This document shows, piece by piece, positions 26,106 to 35,551 of a stretch of DNA of 64,000 nt. Made by a program: the position numbers and the translations under genes. Under the pieces are notes generated by a model. That model worked only from the letters and a program-made list of their open reading frames with translations. It had not been told where the DNA came from and made no database searches. Numbering within the stretch: the stretch's first letter is position 1; the number at the start of each line of letters is the position of its first letter. Source of the DNA: JACKDW01 sp964621785 (lineage in GTDB: Bacteria > Myxococcota_A > Polyangia > Nannocystales > Nannocystaceae); NCBI GenBank assembly GCA_964621785.1, contig CAZUPD010000019.1:17007-81006 (forward strand), read 5' to 3'.

Positions 26106-26421
26106 GCTCTTGCTATCGCAGTCGCAGCCACCGGATGCAAGTCGCGGCCGCATCGAGGTTGTCGGCCCGGTGTGCGTTTGTTCCAGGCAGGGTCCGGTTT
26201 GAGTCCTCCGGGGTACTCCGCGTTTACGACCGCGACCGCAACCCGGCCAGGTTCAATGCTCTCGCAGGCTCGACTTGGTTTTCATCGGTCGTCCACGTCA
26301 ATTGGTCTTTTCGGCCAGCTGAGCACAGGGGGCATTGAGCGCAACCTCGAGTCGAGACCGGCGTGTTGGGTCTCGGGTCAGGACGGCCGAACGTACGGCC
26401 GCGACCGAAGTTGTGGGCGAG
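26106..26421. other. Intergenic region, 316 bp
   Basis: The stretch lies between the aminotransferase start and the end of the winged-helix-like gene, both on the minus strand. I see no gene, hairpin with T-run or clear repeat in it. It should contain the aminotransferase promoter. Confidence 0.3.
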
Positions 26422-26934
26422 CTACCCGAGGGTGGAGTAGACGGCGTGGCGGCCGACGCCGATACGCTCGAGTCGCCCCTGCTTGACCAGTGCACCGAGG
26501 TGGTGGCGCAGCACCTTGCGGTCGAGGTCGCTGTAGTCGTCGAGGTCGTCGAGGGTGACTTCGCCGTTGCCCTCGATAAACGGGAGGATGATTCGCGCGA
26601 CCTCGTCGGTGCTCAGACCCCCGTCGTCGATCTGTTTGACCTTCGGTTTGGTGTCGATATCGCCGAGTTCGTCCTCGAGGATCCGCCGCTTGCGCCGGCG
26701 TTTGGTCGGCTCCGGCTCCGGCTCTGGCTCCGGCTCTGGGGCGAAGGCAGTACGCAAATCACCCAGGGTGATCTTGCGGAACTGGGCCCACAGACCGCGG
26801 GATTCCAAGTACCGCACGAGGTCGCCGAGGGACACGCCATCGCGGCCCTTGAGGCCCTTGAGAGTTTCGAGAGCGCTGAGACGTTCGAGGTCGCCGTTCT
26901 CAGCACGGAAGATCGCGCTCGGGTCTTTGCTCAT
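26422..26934 (-). CDS. Hypothetical two-domain protein with PE linker and winged-helix-like C-terminus
   Basis: The 170-residue protein starts at ATG 26934 (26940 is also possible). Residues about 1-65 are an acidic/hydrophobic helical domain. A short Pro-Glu repeat and a basic KRRRKRR patch follow. Residues about 105-170 (VARIILPFIEGNGEVTLDDL, then KVLRHHLGALVKQGRLERIG and a final VGRHAVYST) look like a winged helix, with a DNA-recognition helix and beta wing. That suggests a DNA-binding or nucleic-acid-associated protein. No family name is known to me. It is a single gene with its own upstream region. Confidence 0.65.
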   Translation of the reverse strand: MSKDPSAIFRAENGDLERLSALETLKGLKGRDGVSLGDLVRYLESRGLWAQFRKITLGDLRTAFAPEPEPEPEPEPTKRRRKRRILEDELGDIDTKPKVKQIDDGGLSTDEVARIILPFIEGNGEVTLDDLDDYSDLDRKVLRHHLGALVKQGRLERIGVGRHAVYSTLG

Positions 26935-27443
26935 ATGCATCGTGCGGACAGCGGTCCGCGGGCGTCAAAAATTTCTACCTTCGTCGGGCGGCCGCAGGCC
27001 ATGCCTCGCGCACACGATCGACACCTGCACTGGAATCACAACTCTGGTCGAGGCGCTAGGGATTGTACCGTGTGGATGCGCTCACTCGAAGTGCTGCGCG
27101 CATATCACGGAGTCGGGGAGATCTCTCGGTCGTAAAAAAATCTCTGGGGGGCCGCTAGTGACCCGAGTGTCAGGGCTGGGCATAACCTGTGGAGCGGTCT
27201 TTGCGGTGTTTCGGATCGCGCCCTGTGGATGACTGGGGTGACCGCGGCGCCGCGCTGTGCACATCGATCGCCAGTCGCTGAAAACGGCGTAACCGCAGTT
27301 GGTCTGAGCGCACATTTCCTGGGGACAAATTGTGCACAAAAGCACCCGGCCACGGGGCCGCAGCGGCAATCCCGTGGGCTGGGTTTCATCTTGCGACCCC
27401 AAGATGTTGTGGGTTATACGAATGGGCATTCCATATATGGTGG

Positions 27444-27473
27444 AACTCGGGTTGCGGTTGACCCGAGTTTTTG
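27444..27473 (+). terminator. Terminator-like hairpin in the nrdJ leader
   Basis: AACTCGGGT (27444-27452) pairs perfectly with ACCCGAGTT (27461-27469) over an eight-base loop, and TTTTG follows. It has the form of an intrinsic terminator on the plus strand about 290 bp before nrdJ. It may end an upstream transcript or act as an attenuator. Confidence 0.55.
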
Positions 27474-27699
27474 CGTTCTCACGCATTCTGACCCGAATTT
27501 TGACGGTCCAGACATCAGCTTCATGAGGTAAGCGTGGTCCTTCCCGCCCGTGACGAAATCGCCTTCGGAACGAGTGACTCGCTCCTGGATTGCCCCGGTC
27601 TTGGCAATCGAGGAGACGCGCATTTGCGTCAATTCTGACTTTTGATTTCGCTCCTGGCTCGCGGTTTACGCCCCTCTTCGAATTTCTTAACTCGCCCCG

Positions 27700-27752
27700 T
27701 CTTCTTCGCCCGTCTTCGCCCCCGGTCTTCGCCCCCGGTCTTCGCCTCCGGA
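27700..27752. repeat. Short tandem repeat directly upstream of nrdJ
   Basis: Units of the type CCCCCGGTCTTCGC repeat about three to four times with small changes, ending a few bases before the ATG at 27762. They cover the position where the ribosome binding site would be expected; no clear Shine-Dalgarno is visible. Confidence 0.6.
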
Positions 27753-27761
27753 GTCCATCAC

Positions 27762-30700
27762 ATGAAATTTTCGCGGCTGTTCACTCAAGCAAGCAAGTCC
27801 CCCTATCAAGGTATTGCGTTCGAGCATCGCACCTCCAAAATCTCCAACCCCGACGGCACCGTCGTCTTTGAAGCCCGCGACATCCACATCCCCGAGGGGT
27901 GGTCGCAGGTTGCCGTCGACATCATCGCCCAGAAGTATTTTCGCAAGGCCGGGGTGCCGGCGCTGCTCAAGCCCGTCCCCGAGCAGGGGGTCCCCGAGTG
28001 GCTGTGGCGCTCCGAGCCCGATACTGAGGCCTTGGCCAAGCTCCCCGTGGGCGAGCGGACCACCGGTGAGCGCGACAGTCGGCAGGTGTTTCGCCGGCTC
28101 GCCGGATGCTGGACCTACTGGGGTTGGAAATACAACTACTTCGCCGACGAAGCCTCGGCCCGCGTGTTTTACGACGAGCTGTTGACCATGCTCGCCAGCC
28201 AACGGGTCGCGCCCAACAGCCCGCAGTGGTTCAACACCGGGCTTCACTGGGCCTACGGCATCGAAGGCCCGGCCCAGGGCCACAGCTACTGCGACGCCGA
28301 AACCGGCGCGGTCAAGCGTTCGCAAAATGCCTACGAGCGCCCCCAACCCCACGCCTGCTTCATCCAATCGATCAACGACGACCTGGTCGGCGAAAACGGG
28401 ATCATGGATCTGTGGGTCCGCGAGGCTCGGCTGTTCAAATACGGCTCCGGTACCGGGACCAACTTCTCGTCGTTGCGCGGCGAGGGTGAACCGCTGTCTG
28501 GAGGCGGTCGCTCGTCCGGCCTGATGAGTTTTTTGCGGATCGGCGACCGGGCTGCCGGCGCCATCAAAAGCGGTGGCACCACCCGGCGTGCGGCCAAGAT
28601 GGTCGTTGTCGATGTCGACCACCCCGACGTCGAAAAGTTCATCGAGTGGAAGGTCATCGAAGAACAAAAAGTCGCCGCCCTGGTGACCGGTTCGAAGATG
28701 TGTAACCTCCATCTCAACCGCGTCATTTCGGCCTGCCACGATCCGGAACTCAGCGCCGAGGCCCGCCTCAACCCGCGGCAAAACACGGCCCTGCGCGCGG
28801 CCATCCGCGACGCCCGCAAGGTCGCGGTCCCCGAGAGCTACATCCAACGCACCATCGCGCTCGCGCGTCAGGGAATCCGCGAGATCGCGTTTGCCGAGTA
28901 CGACACCAACTGGGATTCCGATGCATATGCAACCGTGTCGGGGCAAAATTCCAACAACTCGATCCGCGTCAACGACAACTTTTTGCAGGCGGTCGAAGAC
29001 GACGGCACCTGGAACCTGATCCGCCGCATCGACGGCAAGGTTCACCGCACCCTGCGGGCCCGCGATCTGTGGAACAAGATCACCATGAGTGCTTGGGCCT
29101 GCGCCGACCCGGGGTTGCAGTTCGACACCACCATCAACGATTGGCACACCTGTCCGCAGGGCGGTCGTATCAACGCCAGCAACCCGTGCTCCGAGTACAT
29201 GTTCCTCGACGACACGGCCTGCAACCTGGCCTCGCTCAACCTGATGAAGTACCGCAACAAGGACGGTACCTTCGATGTCGAAGCCGTCCGCTTTGCCACC
29301 CGCATGTGGACGATGGTGCTCGAGATCTCGGTGTTGATGGCCCAGTTCCCGAGCGAGGAGATCGCCCGTCTGAGCTGGACCTACCGCACCCTGGGCCTGG
29401 GCTACGCCAACTTGGGCACCTACTTTATGGTCAGCGGGATTCCCTATGACTCGGCCGAGGCGGTCGGGATCTGTGGGGGCATCACCGCGTTGATGACCGC
29501 GACCTCCTACGCGACCAGTGCCCAACTCGCGCGCGAGCACGGGGCGTTTGCCGGCTACGAACAAAACCGCGACGACATGTTGCGGGTGATTCGCAACCAC
29601 CGGCGCGCCGCCTACGGACGTCCGGCCGCCGACTATGAACAGTTGTCGATCGCCCCGCCCGGCATCGACCAGAAAAAGTGTCCCAAATATCTCCTCACCG
29701 CCGCGCAACAGGCCTGGGACGAAGCCCAATCCCTCGGTGAAAAACACGGCTACCGCAACGCCCAGGTCACGGTTATCGCTCCGACCGGCACCATCGGCCT
29801 GTTGATGGACTGCGATACCACCGGGATCGAGCCGGACTTCGCCCTGGTTAAGTTCAAAAAGCTCGCCGGCGGTGGTTACTTCAAGATCATCAACCAATCT
29901 GTCCCCGAGGCCCTGTCGCGGCTCGGCTACACCGAGACCCAGATCTCCGACATCGTCCGCTACTGCAAAGGTGCCGGCACCCTGGTCGGCAGCCCGCGGA
30001 TCACCCACGCCGACCTCAAGCGCAAGGGTTTTTCCGACGACGTCATCGCCAAGGTCGAGGGCGAGCTGTCGCAGGCGTTTGAAATCGGATTTGCCTTCAA
30101 CCGCTACGTGTTGGGCGACAAGTTCTGCCGCGAGACCCTGGGTTTGGCGGACGCCCAGCTCAACGACCCCAGTTTCAACCTGTTGTCGCACCTCGGGTTC
30201 ACCAGCGACGATATCACCCGCGCCAACGACTTTGTCTGCGGCACCATGACCGTTGAGGGGGCGCCCCATCTCAAGCCCGAGCATCTCCCGGTATTTGACT
30301 GTGCAAACAAATGTGGGCGCTACGGCAAGCGGTTCATCGCCCCCATGGCCCACGTGCGCATGATGGCCGCGGCCCAGCCGTTTTTGTCGGGTGCGATCTC
30401 CAAGACCATCAACATGCCCAGCGACGCGCCCGTCGAAGATGTCGCCACGCTCTACATGGCCTCGTGGAAAAACGCGCTCAAGGCCAACGCCCTGTACCGC
30501 GACGGCAGCAAGCTCAGCCAGCCGCTTTCGGCCGCCCTCGAACTCGACGCCGAGGACTTTGAAGAGGACGGCGAGCCCCTGCACGCAGGTCACCCCAAGG
30601 TCATCGAGAAGATCACCGAAAAGGTCGTCCACCGCTACCTCGCGCGCCGTCGGCGGATGCCCGATCGCCGGGCCGGCTACACGCAAAAGGCGACCATCGG

Positions 30701-31388
30701 CGGACACAAGGTGTATGTGCACACAGGTGAGTACAGCGATGGGACCCTCGGAGAGGTGTTCATCGACATGCACAAAGAGGGCGCCGCCTTCCGCAGCCTG
30801 ATGAACTGTTTTGCCATCGCCATCAGTCTAGGTCTGCAGTACGGGGTTCCTTTAGAAGAGTTCGTCGAGGCCTTTGTCTTCACCCGGTTTGAGCCCAATG
30901 GTCCGGTCTCCGGCAACCCGCGGATCAAAAACTCGACCAGCATCATCGACTACATCTTTCGCGAACTCGCCGTCACCTACCTCGATCGCAACGACCTCGC
31001 CCACGTCGGTCCTGACGACTTGGCGCCCGATGCCGTGATTGCGACCCCGAAAAAGGGCGTCGACTACAAAGAGGAAGAGGTCGTCTCCGAACGCATCGTC
31101 ACGCCGGGCCCACTCAAGCTCAGTGTCGATGTCCCGCGCAGCAAACACCTGTTGTTCGGCAAGAAGTCGCCGATCGAGGTCGAGGACCGGACCGCAGCAG
31201 CAGCCGGGGGCGCCCGGGCAGCGGGCAAACAAGCGCGCACCCGCGACTCCGTCGCCGAGCAGGTCCGCGTCGCCAGGCTCCAGGGTTACGAAGGCGACGC
31301 CTGTTCCAGCTGCGGAAGCTTCACCATGGTCCGCAACGGTTCGTGTCTGAAGTGTGTCACCTGCGGTGCGACCAGCGGGTGTTCCTAA
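27762..31388 (+). CDS. nrdJ: Adenosylcobalamin-dependent (class II) ribonucleotide reductase
   Basis: From ATG 27762 the protein is 1208 residues, the length of long NrdJ enzymes. It reduces ribonucleotides to deoxyribonucleotides with adenosylcobalamin. Key segments are APNSPQWFNTG, YGSGTGTNFSSLRG, NPCSEYMFLDDTACNLASLN with a redox Cys, and APTGTIGLLMDCDTTGIEPD. The C-terminal tail ends in CSSCGSFTMVRNGSCLKC and a final CGAT-SGCS. That tail carries the shuttle Cys and a zinc-ribbon-like end. No small-subunit gene is needed. Codon use is strongly GC3-rich, so the minus strand opposite it also stays open; that shadow frame is not a gene. Confidence 0.97.
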   Translation: MKFSRLFTQASKSPYQGIAFEHRTSKISNPDGTVVFEARDIHIPEGWSQVAVDIIAQKYFRKAGVPALLKPVPEQGVPEWLWRSEPDTEALAKLPVGERTTGERDSRQVFRRLAGCWTYWGWKYNYFADEASARVFYDELLTMLASQRVAPNSPQWFNTGLHWAYGIEGPAQGHSYCDAETGAVKRSQNAYERPQPHACFIQSINDDLVGENGIMDLWVREARLFKYGSGTGTNFSSLRGEGEPLSGGGRSSGLMSFLRIGDRAAGAIKSGGTTRRAAKMVVVDVDHPDVEKFIEWKVIEEQKVAALVTGSKMCNLHLNRVISACHDPELSAEARLNPRQNTALRAAIRDARKVAVPESYIQRTIALARQGIREIAFAEYDTNWDSDAYATVSGQNSNNSIRVNDNFLQAVEDDGTWNLIRRIDGKVHRTLRARDLWNKITMSAWACADPGLQFDTTINDWHTCPQGGRINASNPCSEYMFLDDTACNLASLNLMKYRNKDGTFDVEAVRFATRMWTMVLEISVLMAQFPSEEIARLSWTYRTLGLGYANLGTYFMVSGIPYDSAEAVGICGGITALMTATSYATSAQLAREHGAFAGYEQNRDDMLRVIRNHRRAAYGRPAADYEQLSIAPPGIDQKKCPKYLLTAAQQAWDEAQSLGEKHGYRNAQVTVIAPTGTIGLLMDCDTTGIEPDFALVKFKKLAGGGYFKIINQSVPEALSRLGYTETQISDIVRYCKGAGTLVGSPRITHADLKRKGFSDDVIAKVEGELSQAFEIGFAFNRYVLGDKFCRETLGLADAQLNDPSFNLLSHLGFTSDDITRANDFVCGTMTVEGAPHLKPEHLPVFDCANKCGRYGKRFIAPMAHVRMMAAAQPFLSGAISKTINMPSDAPVEDVATLYMASWKNALKANALYRDGSKLSQPLSAALELDAEDFEEDGEPLHAGHPKVIEKITEKVVHRYLARRRRMPDRRAGYTQKATIGGHKVYVHTGEYSDGTLGEVFIDMHKEGAAFRSLMNCFAIAISLGLQYGVPLEEFVEAFVFTRFEPNGPVSGNPRIKNSTSIIDYIFRELAVTYLDRNDLAHVGPDDLAPDAVIATPKKGVDYKEEEVVSERIVTPGPLKLSVDVPRSKHLLFGKKSPIEVEDRTAAAAGGARAAGKQARTRDSVAEQVRVARLQGYEGDACSSCGSFTMVRNGSCLKCVTCGATSGCS

Positions 31389-31424
31389 GATTCCATTGTA
31401 CTTGCATCCTGTTTGAGGCAGCTC

Positions 31425-31463
31425 GAGGGGCCCCCTACTATGGCGGGGCCCCTCATATTTTTT
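31425..31463 (+). terminator. Intrinsic terminator after nrdJ
   Basis: GAGGGGCCCC (31425-31434) pairs with GGGGCCCCTC (31445-31454) over a ten-base loop, followed by ATATTTTTTT. It lies 37 bases after the nrdJ stop and just before the end of the convergent gene. It is strong on the plus strand. Confidence 0.9.
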
Positions 31464-31509
31464 TGTGTCGTGTGCGAGAGGGACGCCTTTTTGTGTACCC
31501 AATCAAGAG

Positions 31510-32733
31510 TTACGCGAGCAGCCCGTCTGCAACCACGCGCTCGAGCACCGGATACTTTGTCAACGCCCCGATCAAACTCGGCAGATGGATCGACCCTTGT
31601 ACCTGCACCCCAGGAGATGCGGTCGACAGCCCGATGACCTGTTGTCGAGCCCCGGCAAACTCGCGTGTGACCGGCGCAAACAAACAATCGACTAGACCAT
31701 CGTCGACACTCGCCAGGACGCACAGCAGATCGTAGGGAATCATGCGCCGAATGTGTCCGAGCATTGGGATCAGTTTTTGCTGGGCCTTCGAAAGTGTATG
31801 GAATGGATCCCGTCCGTCGAGGAACGTGTCTACAAACCATTGCTTCGACCGGGGGCCGCGATGGTCGAGTGTATCGATCCAGAATTTTTGGGTCAGCCGC
31901 CGGGCCGAGTCATAGATAAACCGGGCGACTGGATCGAAATCGCCAAGTGTGGCCATGACCTCAAATACCTGGGGAGGATACCCAGCTGCGTAGGCGGCCG
32001 AGCGTGTAACAATCGTCAGGTCGATGCCTGCGTCTTGGACTGCGGCGAATAGACGGTGGGTCGAATCGAGGTCGTAGACATTATTGACCGCAATCTCATT
32101 GGCCAGAATTTTACCATCATCGGCGAGTGTAAGGTGCGAGACGTCGGTGTCGCCATGTTCATCGCGTTGTTGCACACCCGTCATCAGGGCGACTTTCTCG
32201 ACCCGGTTGGCAAACAATTTGGGGTGGTGTCGTTGCAGATCACAAAAGTCGGAAAAACTCGCTAGCCCGACGAGGGTCACACCTCGGTCGTGTGGCGCTG
32301 CTTGGAGCGCGGTCATGAGGCTGCCGACAGTGTCGCGGTGGACGGCCTGTGGCGGAGCAAAAAACTGTTGCCCAGCGTCGCTCAAGATCGAGATTTCGGT
32401 CAAATCGCGGGGGGAGCGATCGCTGCCAACGATCACGGGGACGTCCAATCCGAAGTGGCTCAAAATCCCCTTGATCGCGCGTGCCCGCAACTCGGCCGCC
32501 TGTAGTCCCGCGACGACTGCCACGAGTTCGACCAGGCCAAATCGTTCGAGTGTGAGCAGGCCGAGGAGCGCTTGGTGATCGTCACAATCGTCGAGTCCCG
32601 AGGACACGACTAGGCGCACGGGCTGCCAATTGTTGGCATCGCGCAGATCGACGAAGGCCGTGAGTGCGGCACGCTCTTGTGCTGTGAGGAATGCCGTGAC
32701 CTGTTGTGATGGGCGACACCGGTTCATAGACAT
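31510..32733 (-). CDS. Nucleoside hydrolase-like protein, coupled to the kinase gene
   Basis: From ATG 32733 the protein is 407 residues. The N-terminal RLVVSSGLDDCDDHQALLGL resembles the Asp-rich metal site (DxDxGxDDxxAL) of inosine/uridine nucleoside hydrolases, and GLVELVAVVAGLQ fits the following strand. Later hallmark residues are less clear, so substrate and activity are uncertain. Its ATG overlaps the stop of the upstream kinase gene as TGATG, so it is translated together with that kinase. It may process a nucleoside, NAD-related ligand or ribosyl group. The C-terminal 100 residues are not recognised. Confidence 0.55.
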   Translation of the reverse strand: MSMNRCRPSQQVTAFLTAQERAALTAFVDLRDANNWQPVRLVVSSGLDDCDDHQALLGLLTLERFGLVELVAVVAGLQAAELRARAIKGILSHFGLDVPVIVGSDRSPRDLTEISILSDAGQQFFAPPQAVHRDTVGSLMTALQAAPHDRGVTLVGLASFSDFCDLQRHHPKLFANRVEKVALMTGVQQRDEHGDTDVSHLTLADDGKILANEIAVNNVYDLDSTHRLFAAVQDAGIDLTIVTRSAAYAAGYPPQVFEVMATLGDFDPVARFIYDSARRLTQKFWIDTLDHRGPRSKQWFVDTFLDGRDPFHTLSKAQQKLIPMLGHIRRMIPYDLLCVLASVDDGLVDCLFAPVTREFAGARQQVIGLSTASPGVQVQGSIHLPSLIGALTKYPVLERVVADGLLA

Positions 32734-34469
32734 CACGATGGGACTTTGTAGCGACCCCAGACAATTGCAGAGCGCATCCCGCGTTTGCTCTGTGCCTGGG
32801 AAGCAGCTTTTTTGACGCAATTATCAAACAGTCGACCTTTGTACACCGGGGGGACCGTTGCGCTGATATTGCCGCTTTTTGCATGGACTTGGAACTTGAT
32901 ATTGAGTCTGGTTCCGCGTTTGAGATGGTCGAAGCGTGCGCAGTTTAATACGGGTTGTTGGAGGGATTTTACCAGCGCCTTTTTCTCGCGACGACTCAGG
33001 GATTCGAGGGGCGGTGGCTCGGAGTCGGCCACCTCTTCGTCGTCATCTTCGTCCGCAGTTGGTTTGACTTCGGCAGCGGATTCATCGGCGTCTGACACGG
33101 GCAGGGCCCCGGGCAGTGGTTCGGGGCCCTTCGCAGGGTGCTCCTCTGGCTGTGGGGATTGGGTCGCGGGGGAGGGGATATTTGCAATCTGCTCGGCCGG
33201 AGTTTGCTCGGGTTGCGTGGTTGCAGCGCCGATCCACAGGCCCAGGAAAAACAGGAGAATGCATGTACAACCGAGTCCGATCACGATGCGGCGCAGTTGC
33301 TGGATGCGGGGGTCGAGTGTCGGCTGTGGGGTGGGTTTGGCTTTTGCCTTCGCTTCCGCCTTGGCCGCGAGCGCGGGATTGAAAAAAATTACCGTGTCTT
33401 CGTCCGCATGTGCCCGTGTACGCAGATCGAAGATTTCGTCGGGGTCGAGAACCTCGACCAGATCGCGATCCTCGAGTTCGATCGCACCGGAGGCCGTGCG
33501 TTCGTCAGAAGTGTCGGCGGGCGCCCGTCGGTCCAACGCGATCTGGGTTTGGGTGACCCGCGAGAGCCGGGCGTCGGCGCGGATGATCGCTTCGGTCAAC
33601 TCGCGGATACTGGCAAACCGGTCCGCTGGCGTTTTGGCCAGGGCCCGCATCACGATCCGTTCGATACTCATCGGGATTTCGGCGTCGGGGGCCGCCTGGC
33701 GCGGCGGTACCGGGTCGTCCCGCAATTGCATAGCGATGACCTCGGCCGCGGTCGGAGCCGAAAACGGAGGGTTGCCGACGAGTGCGTGATACATCAACGC
33801 ACCCAGTGAATATACATCGACTAACTCGCCGGCCGCCTCGCCGCGCGTGAGCTCCGGCGCCATATACTCGGGTGTCCCAAGCATCAGGCGGTCACCTGTT
33901 TCGGTCTTGAGTTGTTTGCCAAACCGCCCGCTGCCGTCGGCGACGACCTTGGCGATGCCAAAGTCGAGCAACTTGATGAAATCGTGGTTGCCCCCGCGTT
34001 TGATCCGAAACACGTTCTCGGGCTTGATATCGCGGTGGACGACTCCTTTGCGGTGAGCCGCGTGCAGGGCCCGACAGATCTGCAGCACCATTCGGCGCAG
34101 CCGCATCCACGACAACCTGCCCTCGCGCAGCAACATGGTGTAGAGATCTTCGCCCTCGAGGTATTCCATCGCTAGGAATGCCAGGCCTTCACTCGTTTTT
34201 CCGATGTCCGTGATGTCGACAATATGCTCGTGGCGGATGCGAGAGACCGCCCGGGCTTCTTGAACAAAGCGGTTGACGACATCGGGGTTGTCGCGAAACT
34301 CCGGAACCAGGATTTTGATCGCGAATTTGCGACCAATAGCGATGTGTTCGGCGAGGTAAACCGTGCTCATCCCCCCCTCGCCGATCGGGTGGAGGAGTTG
34401 GTAGCGGTCGGCCAGTACCGTGCCGGGCGGGGGCAGCGTGACCCGGCGGGTGCGGACTGCAGAGCTCAT
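32733..34469 (-). CDS. Transmembrane Ser/Thr protein kinase (PknB-like)
   Basis: The 578-residue protein has a complete Hanks-type kinase domain: GEGGMSTVY (residues 30-38), Lys52, HRDIKPEN (145-152), DFG (169-171) and APE (204-206). A linker of about 100 residues leads to one membrane helix at about 395-414. An extracytoplasmic Pro/Glu/Asp-rich stretch follows, and a C-terminal domain of about 90 residues ends in WGRYKVPS. That last domain resembles the C-terminal module of myxobacterial AgmX/gliding-type proteins. It would sense the envelope and phosphorylate cytoplasmic targets. The downstream nucleoside-hydrolase-like gene overlaps its stop. Confidence 0.92.
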   Translation of the reverse strand: MSSAVRTRRVTLPPPGTVLADRYQLLHPIGEGGMSTVYLAEHIAIGRKFAIKILVPEFRDNPDVVNRFVQEARAVSRIRHEHIVDITDIGKTSEGLAFLAMEYLEGEDLYTMLLREGRLSWMRLRRMVLQICRALHAAHRKGVVHRDIKPENVFRIKRGGNHDFIKLLDFGIAKVVADGSGRFGKQLKTETGDRLMLGTPEYMAPELTRGEAAGELVDVYSLGALMYHALVGNPPFSAPTAAEVIAMQLRDDPVPPRQAAPDAEIPMSIERIVMRALAKTPADRFASIRELTEAIIRADARLSRVTQTQIALDRRAPADTSDERTASGAIELEDRDLVEVLDPDEIFDLRTRAHADEDTVIFFNPALAAKAEAKAKAKPTPQPTLDPRIQQLRRIVIGLGCTCILLFFLGLWIGAATTQPEQTPAEQIANIPSPATQSPQPEEHPAKGPEPLPGALPVSDADESAAEVKPTADEDDDEEVADSEPPPLESLSRREKKALVKSLQQPVLNCARFDHLKRGTRLNIKFQVHAKSGNISATVPPVYKGRLFDNCVKKAASQAQSKRGMRSAIVWGRYKVPS

Positions 34470-34801
34470 AGGAACATGCGGAAGAGGACAGTCGGCATCT
34501 CACCATGTTTTGTCTGCGATCGCCATGTGGCGTGTACACGCAGATGTCTGTTTTCTGGCGATGCGCGAGATCGGACGGGGGCGCGACTGTGCACCGAGCC
34601 TACACACCTGTGTCTCGGTGACCCATGCCACAAGTCCGTCGATGTCCGCGACNNNNNNNNNNNNNNNNNNNNNNNNNNNNNNNNNNNNNNNNNNNNNNNN
34701 NNNNNNNNNNNNNNNNNNNNNNNNNNNNNNNNNNNNNNNNNNNNNNNNNNNNATGCGAGGCGAGAACCCCGGGCTGCTCGGCGGGGACTAAAAATGTATA
34801 G
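34470..34801. other. Intergenic region containing a 100-N scaffold gap
   Basis: Bases 34653-34752 are N, a standard scaffold gap of unknown true length. Known sequence on either side (183 bp and 49 bp) shows no gene of its own. A gene could be hidden in the gap. The order and distance of the regions left and right of it depend on scaffolding. Confidence 0.9.
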
Positions 34802-35362
34802 TCACGGTTTTTTGTCGGGTTTGTTACCAAACAGGCCGCGAAACACATCTCGGGTTTTCTCGACGGCTTCGTCGACGGTCTTTGTCACCTCCGAACCGGC
34901 TTGGTTGACCCCGCGGCGGACCTCGTCACCAACCCGTTTGGCGGTCTGTCGCGCTGCCTCGGTCGAGGCGGCGACTTCGGGTTTGTTCGCGAATTCTCGA
35001 GCTCCGGACTCGACGGTCTTGCGGGCCTGTTGCAGGGCATCGGTGACACCCGCGGCATCGGCCGCCTGCTTGGCTTGGGCCATCGCCCGCTTGGCACCGC
35101 CCCAAAGCGTCCCGGACTGATCGACGTCATCGGCCGCTTTGGCTGCAACTTCATCGGTGACAAACGCATCGCCACACCGGCCACAGACCATCACGTGGCG
35201 TCCTCCATGGTTGGCGATGTCGATCGTGTAGAGGTGAAACGTTCGCACCACCCGGTGCTCGCGAAACATTGCGGTGCGCTGACACGACGGGCACTCGCGC
35301 TCGATACTGGCACCGCCCTCGACCAGCTTGGTGCGCTCGCGGTCTCCGAAGAAAATCCACAT
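34802..35362 (-). CDS. Zinc-ribbon protein with long amphipathic C-terminus
   Basis: From ATG 35362 the protein is 186 residues. It begins MWIFFGDRERTKLVEGG, typical of the small zinc-ribbon proteins that start with an aromatic-rich strand. The four zinc ligands are in ECPSCQRTAMF and MVCGRCGDAF. Residues about 90-186 are Ala/Lys/Glu/Val-rich with helical periodicity and resemble LEA-like or apolipoprotein-like amphipathic helices. Its function is unknown; a membrane-associated or stress role is possible. It lies next to a scaffold gap. Confidence 0.75.
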   Translation of the reverse strand: MWIFFGDRERTKLVEGGASIERECPSCQRTAMFREHRVVRTFHLYTIDIANHGGRHVMVCGRCGDAFVTDEVAAKAADDVDQSGTLWGGAKRAMAQAKQAADAAGVTDALQQARKTVESGAREFANKPEVAASTEAARQTAKRVGDEVRRGVNQAGSEVTKTVDEAVEKTRDVFRGLFGNKPDKKP

Positions 35363-35551
35363 GACACGACGGTACGCCAAAACGCGGCTGACTCCCATGT
35401 CTGGATGGCCGGGTTGTGTTCGGATCTGCTCGTTCGGCAGAAACAGGCAACCGCCAGGCTTTGTGGTGTTCGGGATGGTCAAACGGAGTGAACGATCGTG
35501 CGCGGTTCGTGACTTCCCGAGTGCGCAGTTGGTCCTCGAACCATCGCGGCG

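Larger units (their letters stand above)
26935..27761. promoter_or_regulatory. Long leader region upstream of nrdJ
   Basis: About 830 bp without a convincing gene. It contains the palindrome CCATATATGG at 27431-27440, a terminator-like hairpin at 27444-27473, and a tandem of CCCCCGGTCTTCGC-type units at about 27700-27750 just before the start codon. No clear cobalamin riboswitch or NrdR box could be identified by eye. Confidence 0.4.

Noticed and set aside
27230..27761. Cobalamin riboswitch upstream of nrdJ
   Set aside because: I could not find the conserved B12-box or supporting helices by eye; only a covariance search could settle this.
27687..30773. 1028-codon open frame on the minus strand opposite nrdJ
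   Set aside because: It is the antisense shadow of a strongly GC3-biased gene. The translation is Gly/Val/Asp-rich without domains, while the plus strand is an unmistakable NrdJ.
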